A DNA stretch of 64,000 nucleotides from Oscillospiraceae bacterium (GCA_902779945.1 CACZDN010000014.1:45931-109930), one strand, 5' to 3'; positions 16,361 to 24,525 are shown, numbered from the stretch's first letter. The notes: a model not told the origin generated them from the sequence alone. Program-made: numbers and translations.

Positions 16361-16780
16361 ATGGTACCCTATATTCGGACAGTCCAGTACTATGAGACAG
16401 ATATGATGGGTGTGACCCATCATGCAAACTATATCCGCTGGATGGAGGAGGCGAGAGTCGACTTCATGGTCCAGCTCGGGTTCCCGTATACCCGGATGGA
16501 GGCCGAGGGCGTCAGCTCTCCTGTCATCGCCGTATCGTGCGAATATAAGAAACCGTGTACCTTCGGCGACGAGATCACCATCACGGTTGCGGTGGAGTCG
16601 TTCAGCAATGTGCGGCTTGCGATCGCGTATGAGATGCGAAAGCAGACGGGCGAGCTCGTTTGCATTGCACGGTCCGAGCATACGTTTCTGAACCGCGAAG
16701 GCCGCATCGTGAGCATCAAACGCACGTTGCCGGAATTCTGCAAAGCCGTTGAGAAAGCCATGGGAGAGAAAGACGGATGA
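16361..16780 (+). CDS. Acyl-CoA thioesterase, 4HBT/YbgC type
   Basis: 139-residue single hotdog-fold protein. The sequence YYETDMMGVTHHANYIRW carries the acidic residue and conserved histidine/asparagine of the 4-hydroxybenzoyl-CoA thioesterase active site. Length is typical of YbgC/FadM enzymes, which hydrolyse short or branched acyl-CoAs in the cytoplasm. GAGGGAGGAAAG precedes the ATG. The stop overlaps the next start by ATGA, so the two are translationally coupled. Confidence 0.9.
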   Translation: MVPYIRTVQYYETDMMGVTHHANYIRWMEEARVDFMVQLGFPYTRMEAEGVSSPVIAVSCEYKKPCTFGDEITITVAVESFSNVRLAIAYEMRKQTGELVCIARSEHTFLNREGRIVSIKRTLPEFCKAVEKAMGEKDG

Positions 16781-17403
16781 AGATCATCCTGATACGGCAG
16801 GCGGAGCCGGATATAATGCGGGAAGAGAGCTGTGACGCGGAAGGATTTTCCCGCGCGCTCGCGAGTGCAAAAAATCGGAGCACAGTGGTTAAACCGCTCC
16901 GCCGCAGCGACGCCGCGGCCTATCGCGTCTATACCGGCACGTCCCGGGCTGCAGCGGAGACGGCGGAACTGCTGTTTGAGCTGGCTGAGCCGCCTGTGAA
17001 AACGCCCTCAATCGACGATGTGAAGCTGCGCCCCTGTCGGGATACGGACAAAAAGTATCCGCTATGGCAATGGCGGACAATGGGCTGCATACAGTGGGCT
17101 TTCGGCAGCGACAGACAGGCGGAATCGGGGAGGGAAACGCTGGCGCGTCTGAGAGGATTTCTGGACCGGCTTGAAGCGGAAAACCAGGATTGCATCGTGA
17201 TCTGCGGCGGCCTGATCCTGATACTATTGAAAATGATCCTTCGATTCCGCGGCTACTGTCTCGAGGGCGGAGAACTGGTGCCGAGGCCGCTGGACCGTAT
17301 CCGGGCCACAAAGCAATCGCTTCACTGCGGCGGCTGCCATCACAACTGCCTGCTGTCTGCGCCTAAATGCCGGATCGGACAGAACAAGGCGGTGAACAGA
17401 TAA
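16777..17403 (+). CDS. Degenerate histidine-phosphatase-like protein with C-terminal Cys cluster
   Basis: 208 residues resembling the phosphoglycerate-mutase/histidine phosphatase fold: an opening beta strand IILIRQAEP stands where LxRHGE is expected, and CIVICGGLILILL where VSHGG is expected. Both catalytic histidines are therefore missing (replaced by Q and C). The last 30 residues hold CGGCHHNC then PKC, a CX2CX3CX6C cluster that could bind metal. Translation is coupled to the thioesterase by an ATGA overlap. It is probably a non-catalytic member; its role is unknown. Confidence 0.68.
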   Translation: MKIILIRQAEPDIMREESCDAEGFSRALASAKNRSTVVKPLRRSDAAAYRVYTGTSRAAAETAELLFELAEPPVKTPSIDDVKLRPCRDTDKKYPLWQWRTMGCIQWAFGSDRQAESGRETLARLRGFLDRLEAENQDCIVICGGLILILLKMILRFRGYCLEGGELVPRPLDRIRATKQSLHCGGCHHNCLLSAPKCRIGQNKAVNR

Positions 17404-17524
17404 AGAGCAGAACTTAAGTAGTTTGCCCATGCCTGCAATCCCATCCTGTTTCACGATAATGTCTTCAGGGCATTTTCGCGAAACGACCGTGAGGTAAACA
17501 AAGCGGCATTGCAGCGATGAAAGG

Positions 17525-19057
17525 GTGAGAATCATAATCAAAAGATATTTAACAACGAAAGAAAAAACGGCCACCGTTCTTCTTCTGTTTGCAAATGTGG
17601 TGTTATTGCTTACGCTCTGGTTAGACCATACCTATGACCAGATCAGCTTTGACCAACTCCTGTTTCAGATGAAATCCACTTCTAAAGGTGTGAATCCAGA
17701 CCTTTTAAACAACGCCGTTTTGTACGTGGGGTTATTCTCCATGATCATCACAATCATCGAAGGTTGGATTTATCATCTGATTACCGAAAAACAAAGCATC
17801 AGAAACTGTTCGCTTTTCAGGCGTCGCCTTTGCTCTGATTCGCATGTATCCCTGTTGATCAGAAAGCATGTTTTATCCATTGTATCCGTCGTGCTGGCAG
17901 TATCCCTTCTTATCTGCGGTACAAATACCCGCGTCTTTGCCTTTATGAAGGTAGATGCCATGAAATCTGAGTTCATACGCCATAACTATGTGAAGCCGGA
18001 TCAGGCACTCCTCAGCTTCCCGGAGCAAAAGCGAAATCTGATCTATATTTTTCTGGAGTCCATGGAGAGCACCTATGCGGATTCTTCATCGGGTGGGACG
18101 ATAACAGACTGCGTTATACCGGAGCTAGTGTCGCTGGCCGAACACAATTTGAATTTCTCCCACAACACCGGCCTCGGCGGCGCGCTGTCCTATCCCGGAA
18201 CGACGTGGACGGCAGCCGCTATGGTGGCGCAAACCGCCGGAGTGCCCGTGAAGGTTTCGCTGGGGGCAGACGCCTATGGCGCGGCCGGATCTTTTTTGCC
18301 CGGAGTAGTCTCGATCGGACAGATTTTGAAGGAGCAGGGATACACGCAGGTGCTGCTTCTCGGCTCCGACGCTGAATTTCATGGTCGTGAGGCTTACTTT
18401 ACAGAGCATGGAGACTATGAAATCATTGACACCTGTTCGCTGAAGGAAGCCGGAAGGCTGCCCGAGGACTATGAAGCGTGGTGGGGCTTCGAGGATGAAA
18501 AGCTGTTCTCCTATGCGCGGGAGGAGTTGACGCGCCTGGCGGAAGCCGGCGAACCGTTTAATTTTACGATGCTTACGGCGGACACCCACTTCCCGGACGG
18601 CTGTCAGTGCAGCCTGTGCAGAAATGATTTTGCCAATCAGTATGCCAACGTTCTGGCCTGCTCATCGCGACAGGTTGCCGGATTCATCTCCTGGATTCAG
18701 GAGCAGCCGTTCTATGACAACACAACTGTTGTGATAAGCGGAGATCATCTGACGATGGATGCCGGCTTTATGGAAGAGATCAACCCGCAGTTTACCAGGA
18801 CCGTCTACAACTGCTTTATCAATGCAGCGGAAACACCGGCGCGAGAAAAGAATCGCCGGTTTGGGACCTTTGATCTGTTCCCGACAACGCTGGCCGCGTT
18901 GGGGGTAAGAATAGACGGCGATCGGCTTGCCCTTGGCACAAATCTGTTCTCCGACCAGGAAACCCTGACGGAGCGCTTCGGTTACGATTATCTCTCAGAG
19001 GAGCTGCAGAAACAGTCCGAGTTTTATGATTCAGAACTGCTGCGGGTAAAAGACTGA
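17525..19057 (+). CDS. LtaS/MdoB-like sulfatase-fold membrane protein
   Basis: 510 residues. About four hydrophobic segments lie in the first 150 residues, followed by an extracellular alkaline-phosphatase/sulfatase-fold domain. Signature parts include YIFLESMESTYAD, GTTWTAAAM and VISGDHLTMD, which place metal-binding and nucleophile residues as in lipoteichoic-acid synthases and phosphoglycerol transferases. A CQCSLC motif precedes NQYANVL. It likely transfers phosphoglycerol or phosphoethanolamine to a surface glycan or lipid. It starts at GTG 17525. The first ~450 bases are distinctly AT-richer than the neighbourhood, suggesting acquisition. Confidence 0.83.
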   Translation: MRIIIKRYLTTKEKTATVLLLFANVVLLLTLWLDHTYDQISFDQLLFQMKSTSKGVNPDLLNNAVLYVGLFSMIITIIEGWIYHLITEKQSIRNCSLFRRRLCSDSHVSLLIRKHVLSIVSVVLAVSLLICGTNTRVFAFMKVDAMKSEFIRHNYVKPDQALLSFPEQKRNLIYIFLESMESTYADSSSGGTITDCVIPELVSLAEHNLNFSHNTGLGGALSYPGTTWTAAAMVAQTAGVPVKVSLGADAYGAAGSFLPGVVSIGQILKEQGYTQVLLLGSDAEFHGREAYFTEHGDYEIIDTCSLKEAGRLPEDYEAWWGFEDEKLFSYAREELTRLAEAGEPFNFTMLTADTHFPDGCQCSLCRNDFANQYANVLACSSRQVAGFISWIQEQPFYDNTTVVISGDHLTMDAGFMEEINPQFTRTVYNCFINAAETPAREKNRRFGTFDLFPTTLAALGVRIDGDRLALGTNLFSDQETLTERFGYDYLSEELQKQSEFYDSELLRVKD

Positions 19058-19078
19058 TATTCTCCCATATACAAAAGC

Positions 19079-19111
19079 GAGCCGGTACCGCGCAGATTGC
19101 GGTACCGGCTC
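19079..19111 (-). terminator. Strong hairpin between convergent genes
   Basis: Perfect 13 bp stem GAGCCGGTACCGC / GCGGTACCGGCTC with a 7 nt loop. A TTTT run follows on the minus strand only, suggesting a terminator for transcripts coming from the TIR-LRR gene. Confidence 0.55.
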
Positions 19112-19149
19112 AAGACTGTATCAGTATTGTGCATGTGGTCTTGCTTTAA

Positions 19150-19308
19150 GGCAATACCGCATAATTCGGCAAGAGCAGATCCTGAGAAAATCTGGGTTCT
19201 GATAAAGGCAGTTTTTCGCAGATGTACTTTGTGTACCTCAAGAAAAAGGCTCGAAATCAGGGCGCAATTTTTCCAGGAGATGCCGCAGGCGGATTGTGCG
19301 GTGTTGCC
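19150..19308 (+). mobile_element. MITE-like element, copy 2 (159 bp)
   Basis: Ends GGCAATACCGC and GCGGTGTTGCC, flanked by TTAA on both sides (4 bp target duplication). It lies in the gap between the convergent sulfatase and TIR-LRR genes. Internal sequence GCAGATGTACTTTGTGTACC is shared with copies 6 and 7, defining a subfamily. Confidence 0.87.
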
Positions 19309-19338
19309 TTAAGGGAAGCCGCCGCCTGCGGCTTCTCT

Positions 19339-20763
19339 CTATTCCGTCACAAGAAGCGCAGTCAAATTCTTCGAATCTGCCAGCGCCTCGCGCAAAACAG
19401 GCTCCATGCTCCTGTCAGCCGTAACGGTGCGCAGGCTATCAAGTCCCGCCAGCGCCGACCAGTCGAGCTTTTCTCCGCTGCGAATCAGCGTAAGCTCCCG
19501 CAGGCCTGTGAAGTCCTCCAGGTTTTTTGTGGAGTTGAGCTTGCAGTCCGTAAGATTCAGTGTCACGATGTTCCACTCCCGGTCAAAACGCTTGAAGAAG
19601 CGCCCGCGCAGATCACAGTTTGTAAAGCGCAGATCGGAGAGACTGCTCAGGCGCATGAGGGGCCGCAGCTCGTTGATGGCGGCGTTGTCGATCTCCACCT
19701 CCGCCAGCACCGTCATGGTTTTGAGCGGCGCATAGGAGCTCACATCCGCCCCTGCCAGGCGAAGCCGCCGAAGCTGGAGGCAGTGGGACAGATCCCCGAG
19801 CAGACGGATGGGGCAGTTTTCCGTGTCAAGCTCCCGCAGAAGCTGCAGCTTCCCCACGCCGCTGAGATTGACGATACCGCAGTCGCGCAGGACAAGCGTC
19901 TCCACGGAACAGACCGGCAGCGCCTCCAGATCCTCCTCCTCATACCCGGTCAGCGTCAGCTTCCTGAGATCGGGAAACCAGCGCAGCTCGGAGAGCTCCA
20001 CGGCCTCCGGGGCGTTCAGGGAAAGCTCACTCAGCCCCGTGAGATCGGACACGGTAAGCGCCCCGTCCGTCAGCCCCGCATGTGCGCGCGCAGCGCTCTC
20101 CAGACGGGTGCTTGTGAAGTTGATCTCCGTTTCCCCGGGGAAAACCGGGATCTCCGACTGGTGATGCATGTAGTAAATGCGCTGGGCATAACCTGTGGAC
20201 CAGCCGACTATGCCGAGGGTCGTGAGGGCTGCGAGCAGCGCAAGCGATACGCACAGCGCCGCGATGCGTCTGCCCGTCCAACGCTTTTTCTTTTTTAACG
20301 GCGCCGCATGAAACACAAATAAATGCTTCTCCCGGCCCAGAAACGGGGCAAGCTGCGGCGCGTCCAGGAGCTTTTGATAGAAGCTGTCCTCGTCCATGCT
20401 GTACTTCATCAGCGCGAACAGGGGGCCGATCTGCATCTCCATGCCGGGGGTGAGGGCGGTCTCCTCCAGAAAGATGTTGACCGTTTTGATCTTCCGTGTC
20501 TGGGCAAAGTGCATCTCCTTGCGGCAGTTGTCCGAACCGACATAGGCGTTGGAGAGAAAGGCCAGCATCACAGAGGCGCCGTCGAGGTGCGCGGCAATAT
20601 ACTCCGGCCACTCGCTGCCGACCTCTATGCCGCCGTCATACCAGATACGGCAGCCTACGCTCTGCAGCCGCGCAGCGATCTCCATGACCGCATGGGCGTC
20701 CGCATGGGCGTAGCTGAGAAAAATATAGGGTTCGCTGCCTTCGTAGGGCTTGACTGTATCCAC
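19339..20763 (-). CDS. TIR-transmembrane-LRR protein
   Basis: 474 residues in three parts. Residues 10-140 are a TIR domain: FLSYAHADA, WYDGGIEVG, LAFLSNAYVGS and a DNCRKEMHFA segment with the glutamate of NAD-cleaving TIRs. One membrane helix (about 168-190) follows a KKKKRW basic stretch, so the TIR should be cytoplasmic and the rest outside. Residues 225-470 are irregular leucine-rich repeats. It starts at GTG with AGGAGG 8 nt upstream. The architecture mirrors a Toll-like receptor in reversed order. A sensing or defence role is inference; a surface role is equally possible. Confidence 0.85.
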   Translation of the reverse strand: MDTVKPYEGSEPYIFLSYAHADAHAVMEIAARLQSVGCRIWYDGGIEVGSEWPEYIAAHLDGASVMLAFLSNAYVGSDNCRKEMHFAQTRKIKTVNIFLEETALTPGMEMQIGPLFALMKYSMDEDSFYQKLLDAPQLAPFLGREKHLFVFHAAPLKKKKRWTGRRIAALCVSLALLAALTTLGIVGWSTGYAQRIYYMHHQSEIPVFPGETEINFTSTRLESAARAHAGLTDGALTVSDLTGLSELSLNAPEAVELSELRWFPDLRKLTLTGYEEEDLEALPVCSVETLVLRDCGIVNLSGVGKLQLLRELDTENCPIRLLGDLSHCLQLRRLRLAGADVSSYAPLKTMTVLAEVEIDNAAINELRPLMRLSSLSDLRFTNCDLRGRFFKRFDREWNIVTLNLTDCKLNSTKNLEDFTGLRELTLIRSGEKLDWSALAGLDSLRTVTADRSMEPVLREALADSKNLTALLVTE

Positions 20764-20796
20764 ACCCGATTCCTCCTGTTGATCCGTTTGAGGTGG

Positions 20797-20825
20797 ATTA
20801 TACCACGGCGCGCAGAAAATGAAAA
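20797..20825 (-). promoter_or_regulatory. Promoter of the TIR-LRR gene
   Basis: Minus strand: extended -10 TGG-TATAAT (20797-20802) with -35 TTTTCA (20820-20825), 17 bp apart, about 35 bp before the start codon. Confidence 0.65.
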
Positions 20826-20912
20826 GTGCAAGCCGCGCCGCGGGCTGGGTCGTCTCATAAAACTCCCGCCGGGTTCGGAGGGCTCCCGCTGATTATTCAC
20901 CTCGCAAGGCAG

Positions 20913-20944
20913 AAAAGAGCGCCTCCTCCGAAAAAGAGACGCTC
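20913..20944 (-). terminator. Terminator after traX-like gene
   Basis: Minus strand GAGCGTCTC ... GGAGGCGCTC hairpin followed by TTTT, about 50 nt beyond the TraX-like stop codon. Confidence 0.6.
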
Positions 20945-20995
20945 GATTATTTGTCACGATAAACTGCTGTTTACCATACCAAGCCCCGGTGTGAG

Positions 20996-21745
20996 TCAGG
21001 AAAAGACAGTATGCGTGACCAGACCGATCAAAGCCAAATGGGCGGGATAATACAAGTAGAAGATCTTTCCCAGCCAACGCAGCTTGCCCCGGCGGCCGTT
21101 GTATATGGAGAGCAGCGGAACTGAAAACCAGCTGGCCATGTGCACCATCCCGTATGTCGGATTCTTGAAAATGTAAAAAGCAACCGCGTACAGTGTGATG
21201 ATTGCCATAAGCCAGAGCATCTGTTTATGAAATTTGCCTCGATTGCGTCCTATCATCAGAATGGCCAGAGGTGCGGCACAACTCCAGTCGGATGTAACCG
21301 TCAGTATGCAGCCAACCACGGAAATCAGCATTTTCAGCCAGATATCCGTTTTTTCCATGTCCCAGACTCTCAGAAAAATCAATCCCCACATCAAAGGCCA
21401 GGCGATGCTCGTAGCATTGAAGAGCTCATTTTTAAAAGGGTTAAAGCTTTGATAAGCAAAATAGCAGAAAGCAAAATGACTGATTGCCGCCAGCGCTGCC
21501 ATTCGACCCAGATACTTCCAATAATCCCGGGTGTGGTGATAGCCTTCGGCCACGAAGAAGAACATGATTGGTGCGGTCAACCGCCCTATACAGTGCAAAA
21601 AGATTTGCGCCGGAGTCTCTGCCTGACTGTATTCTGCGATGCCCATCCAGGCCAGATGATCTATGGTCATGGCGATGATGGCGATAACTTTCAGTACATT
21701 TCCGCTAAGAGATATTTTATCTTTCAGTGATGACACTTTTGTCAT
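20996..21745 (-). CDS. TraX-family integral membrane protein
   Basis: 249 residues with about seven to eight membrane helices. MTIDHLAWMG near residue 27, IGRLTAPIMFFFVAEGYHHTRD and the closing FYLYYPAHL are signatures of TraX, the F-pilin N-acetyltransferase, and its many chromosomal relatives. No pilin or conjugation gene accompanies it, so acylation of some other surface molecule is more likely. A GAGGAAAAGG site precedes the ATG. It has its own promoter and terminator and is AT-richer than its neighbours. Confidence 0.85.
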   Translation of the reverse strand: MTKVSSLKDKISLSGNVLKVIAIIAMTIDHLAWMGIAEYSQAETPAQIFLHCIGRLTAPIMFFFVAEGYHHTRDYWKYLGRMAALAAISHFAFCYFAYQSFNPFKNELFNATSIAWPLMWGLIFLRVWDMEKTDIWLKMLISVVGCILTVTSDWSCAAPLAILMIGRNRGKFHKQMLWLMAIITLYAVAFYIFKNPTYGMVHMASWFSVPLLSIYNGRRGKLRWLGKIFYLYYPAHLALIGLVTHTVFS

Positions 21746-21813
21746 GGTTAACAGACCTTTTCCTCAATAAGTCCCGATTTATCGCCTGAGCAGACGCTCA
21801 CATACCCCGAATC

Positions 21814-21842
21814 ATTATAATTCCGCCATGCCCCGGATTCAA
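21814..21842 (-). promoter_or_regulatory. Promoter of traX-like gene
   Basis: Minus strand -35 TTGAAT (21837-21842), 17 bp, perfect -10 TATAAT (21814-21819). It lies just beyond the decayed end of the pyrG remnant. Confidence 0.7.
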
Positions 21843-21962
21843 GATGCAATCTGTGAATATGAAAAGAAGCGCTGCCAGACTGTAACATCCGGCAGGGCCT
21901 CGATGTTCTCGATGAAACGCTCCGGCTTCCTGCGCTCCTTTTCCGGCGCCGTGGCGCCGCAC

Positions 21963-22127
21963 GTCCTTCTGAAGCGCCGCTTCGATGAGGCCGACAAACA
22001 GCGGGTGCGGCCTGTTCGGGCGGCTTTTAAACTCCGGATGATACTGCACGCCCACATTAAACGGCCGATCACTCAGCTCCATGGCCTCCACCGGATGTCC
22101 GTCCGGCAACATGCCGGAGAGCGTTAT
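21963..22127 (-). pseudogene. pyrG: CTP synthase C-terminal remnant
   Basis: About 50 codons match the end of the glutamine amidotransferase domain of CTP synthase: VEAMEL, then [19 protein letters not shown], including the HPE triad residues. Two in-frame TGA stops lie just upstream, and the synthetase domain and catalytic cysteine are absent. The frame continues to 21798 without further resemblance. It is a dead fragment, left by deletion or rearrangement beside repeats and MITE copy 3; a working pyrG must lie elsewhere. Confidence 0.82.
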
Positions 22128-22168
22128 GGGCTGATGCCCTCATCAGCCTGCCGCATGATGTATGACAC

Positions 22169-22195
22169 GGGTCGATCTGGGGATCGACCCCTACG
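22169..22195 (+). repeat. GGGTCGATC palindrome, copy A
   Basis: Arms GGGTCGATC and GATCGACCC around TGGG, then CTACG. The same 27 bases occur as an exact reverse complement at 38329-38355. Confidence 0.8.
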
Positions 22196-22197
22196 AG

Positions 22198-22329
22198 GGC
22201 AACACCGCACAATCCGCCTTCGGCGCCTCCTGGAAAATTCGCGCTCTGATTTTGTCACTTTTTCTTGAAATACACAAAGTATTCCTGCAAAAAACAGGAT
22301 TCGCTCTCGCCGAATTATGCGGTGTTGCC
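22198..22329 (-). mobile_element. MITE-like element, copy 3 (132 bp, internally deleted)
   Basis: Inverted orientation. Both ends are intact (GGCAACACCGC / GCGGTGTTGCC) and flanked by CGAG, a 4 bp target duplication. Compared with copy 1 it lacks 26 internal bases after GCGAATCCTG, yet otherwise is nearly identical to it. It inserted directly beside the GGGTCGATC palindrome. Confidence 0.87.
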
Positions 22330-22420
22330 CGAGGGAAAAAGACACCCATCCGGGGGGATAGTTATCCCAGATAAACGTCTTTGTTCAACACGGTGAGAAT
22401 ACACCGCGAAGGTCGCTTTA

Positions 22421-23005
22421 TCAAGAATAGGTTTTGATGATGTTCTCCGCGACCCGGCGCTTGGTGATGCGCTGATCCATGCTCTGCCGTTCGATATAGC
22501 GCTGGGCGTCCGCCTCTGTCATGCTCAGACATTCGATCAGCAGCCATTTGGCCCGGTTTACAAGGCGGATCTCCTCGATCTTATCCTCCACGCTCTGCTG
22601 CTTCTGCTCCATGCGCCGGAGTCTTTCCCGCTGAGCGCAGAGCATACGCAGGCTCTGGCTCACGAGGGGGCTGGCGCTGGGCATCGAGAGCGTCACCACG
22701 CCGTATTCCATCACACGCGCGTTTACACTGTCATAGAGCTCGGCCTTGACAAAGAGCAGCGCGCCTGCCGCACTGTCAACACAGACATCGATGGCAAGCT
22801 GCGTACCGAAGTCGTCCTTCAGCGGCGTATGGATGAGCACCAGATCAAAGCTCGTACCCAGCAGCAGACGCCGCGCTTCGCCGACGCTCCTTGCGCTCTG
22901 CACCGGGTAGTACTCCGTCCCGGGAAGGAGGCTGCGCAGCTGATTATCCAGTTTTTCGGACGCGGAAACGATCAAAACGGAATAGGTCCGTTCCTGAAAG
23001 ATCAC
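22421..23005 (-). CDS. ANTAR-domain antiterminator with pseudo-receiver
   Basis: 194 residues from a GTG at 23005 behind AAAGGAGG. The N-terminal ~120 residues have a response-regulator fold (YSVLIVSASE, FDLVLIHTP), but the phospho-acceptor aspartate is replaced by histidine and the acidic pocket is lost. A coiled linker (RRMEQKQQSVEDKIEE) leads to a C-terminal ANTAR domain of about 55 residues ending EADAQRYIERQSMDQ...AENIIKTYS, which binds paired hairpins in nascent RNA. It sits 145 bp downstream of glnA on the same strand. The obvious target is the attenuator before glnN. The activating signal is unknown, perhaps protein-protein contact with glutamine synthetase or PII. Confidence 0.88.
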   Translation of the reverse strand: MIFQERTYSVLIVSASEKLDNQLRSLLPGTEYYPVQSARSVGEARRLLLGTSFDLVLIHTPLKDDFGTQLAIDVCVDSAAGALLFVKAELYDSVNARVMEYGVVTLSMPSASPLVSQSLRMLCAQRERLRRMEQKQQSVEDKIEEIRLVNRAKWLLIECLSMTEADAQRYIERQSMDQRITKRRVAENIIKTYS

Positions 23006-23030
23006 GCGCAAACCTCCTTTCAACGCTATA

Positions 23031-23138
23031 AGCTCCCTTTGCGAAAGGGAGCTGTCGCAGCGCGTGTCCGCCCGCGCTGTGACTGAGGGATCGATCCCGC
23101 CACCGCAAGCGGTCCCCCTCCCTTTTTCCAAAGGGAGG
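23031..23138. repeat. CTCCCTTT double-hairpin intergenic repeat
   Basis: Two palindromes, AGCTCCCTTTGCGAAAGGGAGCT (23031-23053) and CCTCCCTTT-TTCC-AAAGGGAGG (23117-23138), bracket TGACTGAGGGATCGATCC. This resembles a dispersed intergenic repeat I associate with gut Clostridia. It lies between glnA and the ANTAR gene. Confidence 0.7.
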
Positions 23139-23150
23139 CAAGCGCAGCAT

Positions 23151-24365
23151 TTATCGCTCGCAGTACGCGGCGATGATCGCCTCGGGGACATAGCGCCGGA
23201 CAAAGCCGCTCTCGAGGGCGAGGACATTCGCCTCCTTGAGCGAGGTCGGCAGACGCTCGAAGCCGCGCAGGATCTCCTCCGGTGCCGTAAAGAGGTTGAG
23301 ATCGGCGCTCGGCGGCAGGGGCAGTCCCGCCTCAATGCCGTCAAGCCCCGCGTGGATCAGCAGGGCAAAAGCCAGATAGGGATTCACGCCGGGATCGGCG
23401 GAGCGCAGCTCTGCCCGTTTGTGTAGACCCGGAGCTGCGGGAATACGGATGAGCTGAGAGCGGTTTTCACTCGACCAGGAGATATAGCCCGGCGCTTTCC
23501 GGCTGCCGAGGCGGAGATAAGAGTTCTCCGTCGGGTTGAGAAAGGCCGTGATCTCCCGGATGCGCGCCATGATGCCCGCAATCATCTGCGGGAGCAAATC
23601 GCGCCCGTCACTGCTTTCCACGGAGATGTTGATGTGCATCCCGTTTCCCGCCTGATCCGGCAGCGGCTTGGGGGAAAAGTCCGCCGCCAGGCCGTTTCGC
23701 GAGACGATGGCCTCCACCACGGCACGGAAGGTCAGGGCGTTGTCGGCGGCAGACAGCGGATCGGAGTAGCGAAAGTCGATCTCGTTCTGTCCCGGCCCCT
23801 CCTCGTGGTGGGAGCATTCCGGCCGGATGCCCATCTGACTGAGCGTCAGGCAGATCTCGCGCCGCACATTTTCACCCCTGTCCTTGGGGGCGATGTCCAT
23901 GTAACCCGCCCGGTCAAAGGGGATATTCGTTGCCTCGCCGTCCTCGTCGGTCTTGAACAGATAAAACTCCATCTCCGTGCCGAAGGCAAAGGAGATTCCG
24001 CTTTTCACCGCACGCTCCACGGCCTTTTGGAGCAGGGCGCGGGAGTCCGTCTCCAGAGTCGTTCCGTCCGGGTGGGCAACCCCGCAGAACATGCGCACCA
24101 CCTGCCCGTTTTCGCCCCGCCAGGGCAGGGAGGCGAGCGTGGCGGGATCGGGATGCAGGAAGAGGTCGGAGCGTACCTCGCCCCCGAAGCCGGCGATGGC
24201 GGAGGCATCTATGGCGATGCCGTGCCGAAAGGCGCGATCCAGCTCCGTCGGCAGGATGGCGATGTTTTTCTGCTTTCCGAAGACATCACAGAAGGCCAGG
24301 CGGATGAAGCGCACATCCTCCTGCTCCACATATTGGCGTACTTCCTGTTCGGTAAAGTCCGGCAT
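23151..24365 (-). CDS. glnA: Glutamine synthetase, type I-like
   Basis: 404 residues from the ATG preceded by AAAGGAG. Cytoplasmic ATP-dependent ligation of ammonia to glutamate. FIRLAFCDVFGKQKN marks the N-terminal beta-grasp domain; GTEMEFYLF, NEIDFRYSD, NGMHINIS and RSQLIRIPAA supply metal, ammonia and glutamate site residues; NPYLAFALLIHAGLDG is also typical. It is somewhat shorter than the usual ~440, mainly at the C-terminus. Its own divergent promoter and the downstream ANTAR regulator tie it to nitrogen control. It is separate from the larger type III enzyme across the intergenic region. Confidence 0.92.
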   Translation of the reverse strand: MPDFTEQEVRQYVEQEDVRFIRLAFCDVFGKQKNIAILPTELDRAFRHGIAIDASAIAGFGGEVRSDLFLHPDPATLASLPWRGENGQVVRMFCGVAHPDGTTLETDSRALLQKAVERAVKSGISFAFGTEMEFYLFKTDEDGEATNIPFDRAGYMDIAPKDRGENVRREICLTLSQMGIRPECSHHEEGPGQNEIDFRYSDPLSAADNALTFRAVVEAIVSRNGLAADFSPKPLPDQAGNGMHINISVESSDGRDLLPQMIAGIMARIREITAFLNPTENSYLRLGSRKAPGYISWSSENRSQLIRIPAAPGLHKRAELRSADPGVNPYLAFALLIHAGLDGIEAGLPLPPSADLNLFTAPEEILRGFERLPTSLKEANVLALESGFVRRYVPEAIIAAYCER

Positions 24366-24405
24366 GTTTGGCTCCTTTCCGATTTGCATCTATTCGTTAC
24401 TGTAT

Positions 24406-24487
24406 GTCATCCTGCGCGCCAGCGAAGGATCTTTTGGCATCATTAGAAAGAGAGAAGATTCTTCATCGCCATGCTCCTCAGAATGAC
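24406..24487. repeat. GTCATCCTG inverted repeat, copy A
   Basis: Imperfect inverted repeat starting GTCATCCTG and ending CAGAATGAC, with inner arms GAAGGATCTT and GAAGATTCTTC. It is related to the element at 42908-43006 and falls in the leader of glnA. Confidence 0.65.
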
Positions 24488-24525
24488 AAAGTGAATAAGG
24501 CGTCCCGATTCGTTCAATATGCTGA

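Noticed and set aside
19222-19310. Short peptide (MYFVYLKKKARNQG) inside MITE copies
   Set aside because: The frame is broken in copies 1 and 3 by stops and changes, so it is not a conserved protein.
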